Source: an uncultured Oscillibacter sp.
GTDB lineage: Bacteria > Bacillota > Clostridia > Oscillospirales > Oscillospiraceae
DNA: 6,336 nt
Direction of reading: 5' to 3'
Assembly (NCBI RefSeq): GCF_900544955.1
Contig: NZ_UQXD01000068.1
Location: 1 to 6,336, forward strand
In this document: positions 5,756 to 6,336 of the stretch, in pieces
Layout of the letters: every line of letters begins with the position of its first letter
Numbering within the stretch: position 1 is the first letter of the stretch
The notes under the pieces: model-generated
What the model saw: the letters and a program-made list of their open reading frames with translations, nothing else
Database searches by the model: none
What the model was told of the DNA's origin: nothing
Made by a program: the position numbers and the translations under genes

Positions 5756-6028
5756 CTATACCAGGGCCACCGTCAGCCATACCAGGCCGATGCCGGCGGC
5801 TCCCATCATGGTGTACACCGCGGGGCTCAGCTCCCGCCATGCCCGGCTGAACCGGCCGTGGTCCCCCACGGCGTAGTTCCGGGCCACCCGGCGGGCCTCC
5901 TCCACCAGGTCCCGGGCGGTGACGCCCTCCCCGGCGGCATCGTTCCGCACGATGAAGATGGCCTGCTCAAAAAACCGCTGGTCCGGGGAATCCACCACGA
6001 CCACTCTTCTGGAAATACCTTTCACCAT
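5756..6028 (-). CDS. Small protein of unknown function with C-terminal membrane segment
   Basis: A 90-residue protein; I do not recognise a named family. The N-terminal half begins MVKGISRRVVVVDSPD and continues with FFEQAIFIVRND, a strand-helix-strand-like pattern. The middle is charged (TARDLVEEARRVARNY). The last 21 or so residues (about 70-90, from AVYTMMGAAGIGLVW) are hydrophobic and uninterrupted by charge, ending at the stop, so it is probably a single-span, tail-anchored-like protein with its N-terminus in the cytoplasm. No signal peptide is seen. The start is supported by AGGAGG at 6039-6044, 10 bases upstream, and by a sigma-F/G-like promoter at 6061-6090. It lies 67 bases downstream of the SpoIIE-type gene on the same strand. 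Codon use matches its neighbours. A forespore membrane role is a guess from the promoter and the neighbour. Confidence 0.8.
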   Translation of the reverse strand: MVKGISRRVVVVDSPDQRFFEQAIFIVRNDAAGEGVTARDLVEEARRVARNYAVGDHGRFSRAWRELSPAVYTMMGAAGIGLVWLTVALV

Positions 6029-6038
6029 CCGCTTAGCG

Positions 6039-6044
6039 CCTCCT
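6039..6044 (-). promoter_or_regulatory. Shine-Dalgarno site of the 90-residue ORF
   Basis: AGGAGG on the minus strand, 10 bases before the ATG at 6028-6026. The spacing is slightly long but functional, and it supports both the start and the reality of this small gene. Confidence 0.8.
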
Positions 6045-6060
6045 GTTTGTTGGATGCTTC

Positions 6061-6090
6061 CATTTTGCCGCAGTGGTGGAAAATTTATAC
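6061..6090 (-). promoter_or_regulatory. Forespore sigma-F/sigma-G-like promoter
   Basis: On the minus strand, GTATA (6090-6086) fits the sigma-F -35 consensus GYWTA. After a 16-base spacer, GGCAAAAT (6069-6062) fits the first eight positions of the -10 consensus GGHRARMHT; the final T is G here. Transcription would start near 6054, about 10 bases before AGGAGG. No good sigma-A pair is present, since TATAAA at 6089-6084 lacks a -35 box. The consensus is that known from Bacillus subtilis; its use in this organism is inferred. Confidence 0.5.
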
Positions 6091-6095
6091 CGCCC

Positions 6096-6336
6096 TCACA
6101 CCATTTTTGCCTCCTCCGGCGCCCGGTAGAGGACCTGCACGCCGCAGTCGTCCCCCAGGTGCTCCCGGCGGATGCTCTCCGCCAGAATCAGCCCCGCCAG
6201 CTCCTGGGGGTCCTCCCCCTCCCAGCCCGCCAGCAGGTCCTGGAGCCACTCGTCCCGGGCCGGGTCCGCCACGCCGTCGGAGATCATCACCGCAAAGCCG
6301 CCGGGGTCCAGGGCCGCCCGGGTGACGTCCGGGGCC
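6096..6336 (-). CDS. spoIIE: SpoIIE-type PP2C-like serine phosphatase, C-terminal fragment
   Basis: Only the last 79 complete codons are in the window; the gene enters from the right edge and ends with TGA at 6098-6096. The fragment reads from APDVTRAALDPGGF into VMISDGVADP, the PP2C/SpoIIE motif with a metal-binding Asp (commonly SDGI/V). A helix follows, containing DPQELAGLILAESIRR, then GDDCGVQVLYR at the position of the final DDMTV motif. In the family, SpoIIE dephosphorylates SpoIIAA at the asymmetric septum and so activates sigma-F in the forespore. The DD pair is kept, but the usual Met-Thr is Cys-Gly. Another PPM/SpoIIE-domain phosphatase is possible because the membrane and central regions are out of view. 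Confidence 0.65.
   Translation of the reverse strand, partial: APDVTRAALDPGGFAVMISDGVADPARDEWLQDLLAGWEGEDPQELAGLILAESIRREHLGDDCGVQVLYRAPEEAKMV

Noticed and set aside
5436..5850. Open frames on both strands across the 5461-5755 intergenic region
   Set aside because: They read straight through perfect palindromes and into neighbouring genes in the wrong frame, lack ribosome binding sites and show no protein-like pattern. The structure is better explained at DNA or RNA level.
6084..6112. Sigma-A promoter using TATAAA on the minus strand
   Set aside because: No acceptable -35 hexamer lies 16-18 bases upstream; the sigma-F-like pairing fits better.

Overview
The window is GC-rich, with third codon positions almost always G or C. 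It carries the conserved Gram-positive translation and ribosome-maturation cluster infB (C-terminal part), rbfA, an nrnA-type DHH phosphoesterase, truB and ribF. On the opposite strand lies the end of a gene resembling spoIIE, the sporulation phosphatase. Together these point to an endospore-forming, high-GC member of the Clostridia. The Oscillospiraceae (Flavonifractor/Intestinimonas-like gut bacteria) fit best, but this is inference from gene order and composition.

Layout. Positions 1-2020 (+) hold the last 672 codons of infB. Positions 2021-2297 are a non-coding spacer packed with inverted repeats: a terminator-like hairpin, a long interrupted palindrome, and short C-rich quasi-repeats. 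Positions 2298-5460 (+) carry rbfA, nrnA, truB and ribF almost without gaps. rbfA and nrnA overlap in ATGCTGA, nrnA and truB are 40 bases apart, and truB and ribF are 4 bases apart. Positions 5461-5755 lie between convergent genes and form a second palindrome-rich stretch, with two near-identical 14-bp hairpins bracketing a segment that can fold into several stems. Positions 5756-6028 (-) encode a 90-residue protein of unknown function with a C-terminal membrane segment. Positions 6096-6336 (-) are the C-terminal end of the SpoIIE-type phosphatase.

How the genes fit together. IF-2 assembles the initiation complex, RbfA matures the 30S subunit, and TruB makes Psi55 in tRNA. The NrnA-type enzyme degrades very short RNAs or pAp, and RibF makes FMN and FAD. 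This is the usual nusA-infB-rbfA-nrnA-truB-ribF operon, interrupted here by the spacer between infB and rbfA. The minus-strand genes belong to a different, sporulation-linked context. The short gap before the 90-residue ORF holds a good match to a forespore sigma-F/sigma-G promoter, correctly spaced from the ribosome binding site, so that unknown protein may be a forespore product.

There is no clear undescribed multi-gene system here. The best leads are the forespore-type promoter with its unknown membrane protein, and the two structured intergenic regions.
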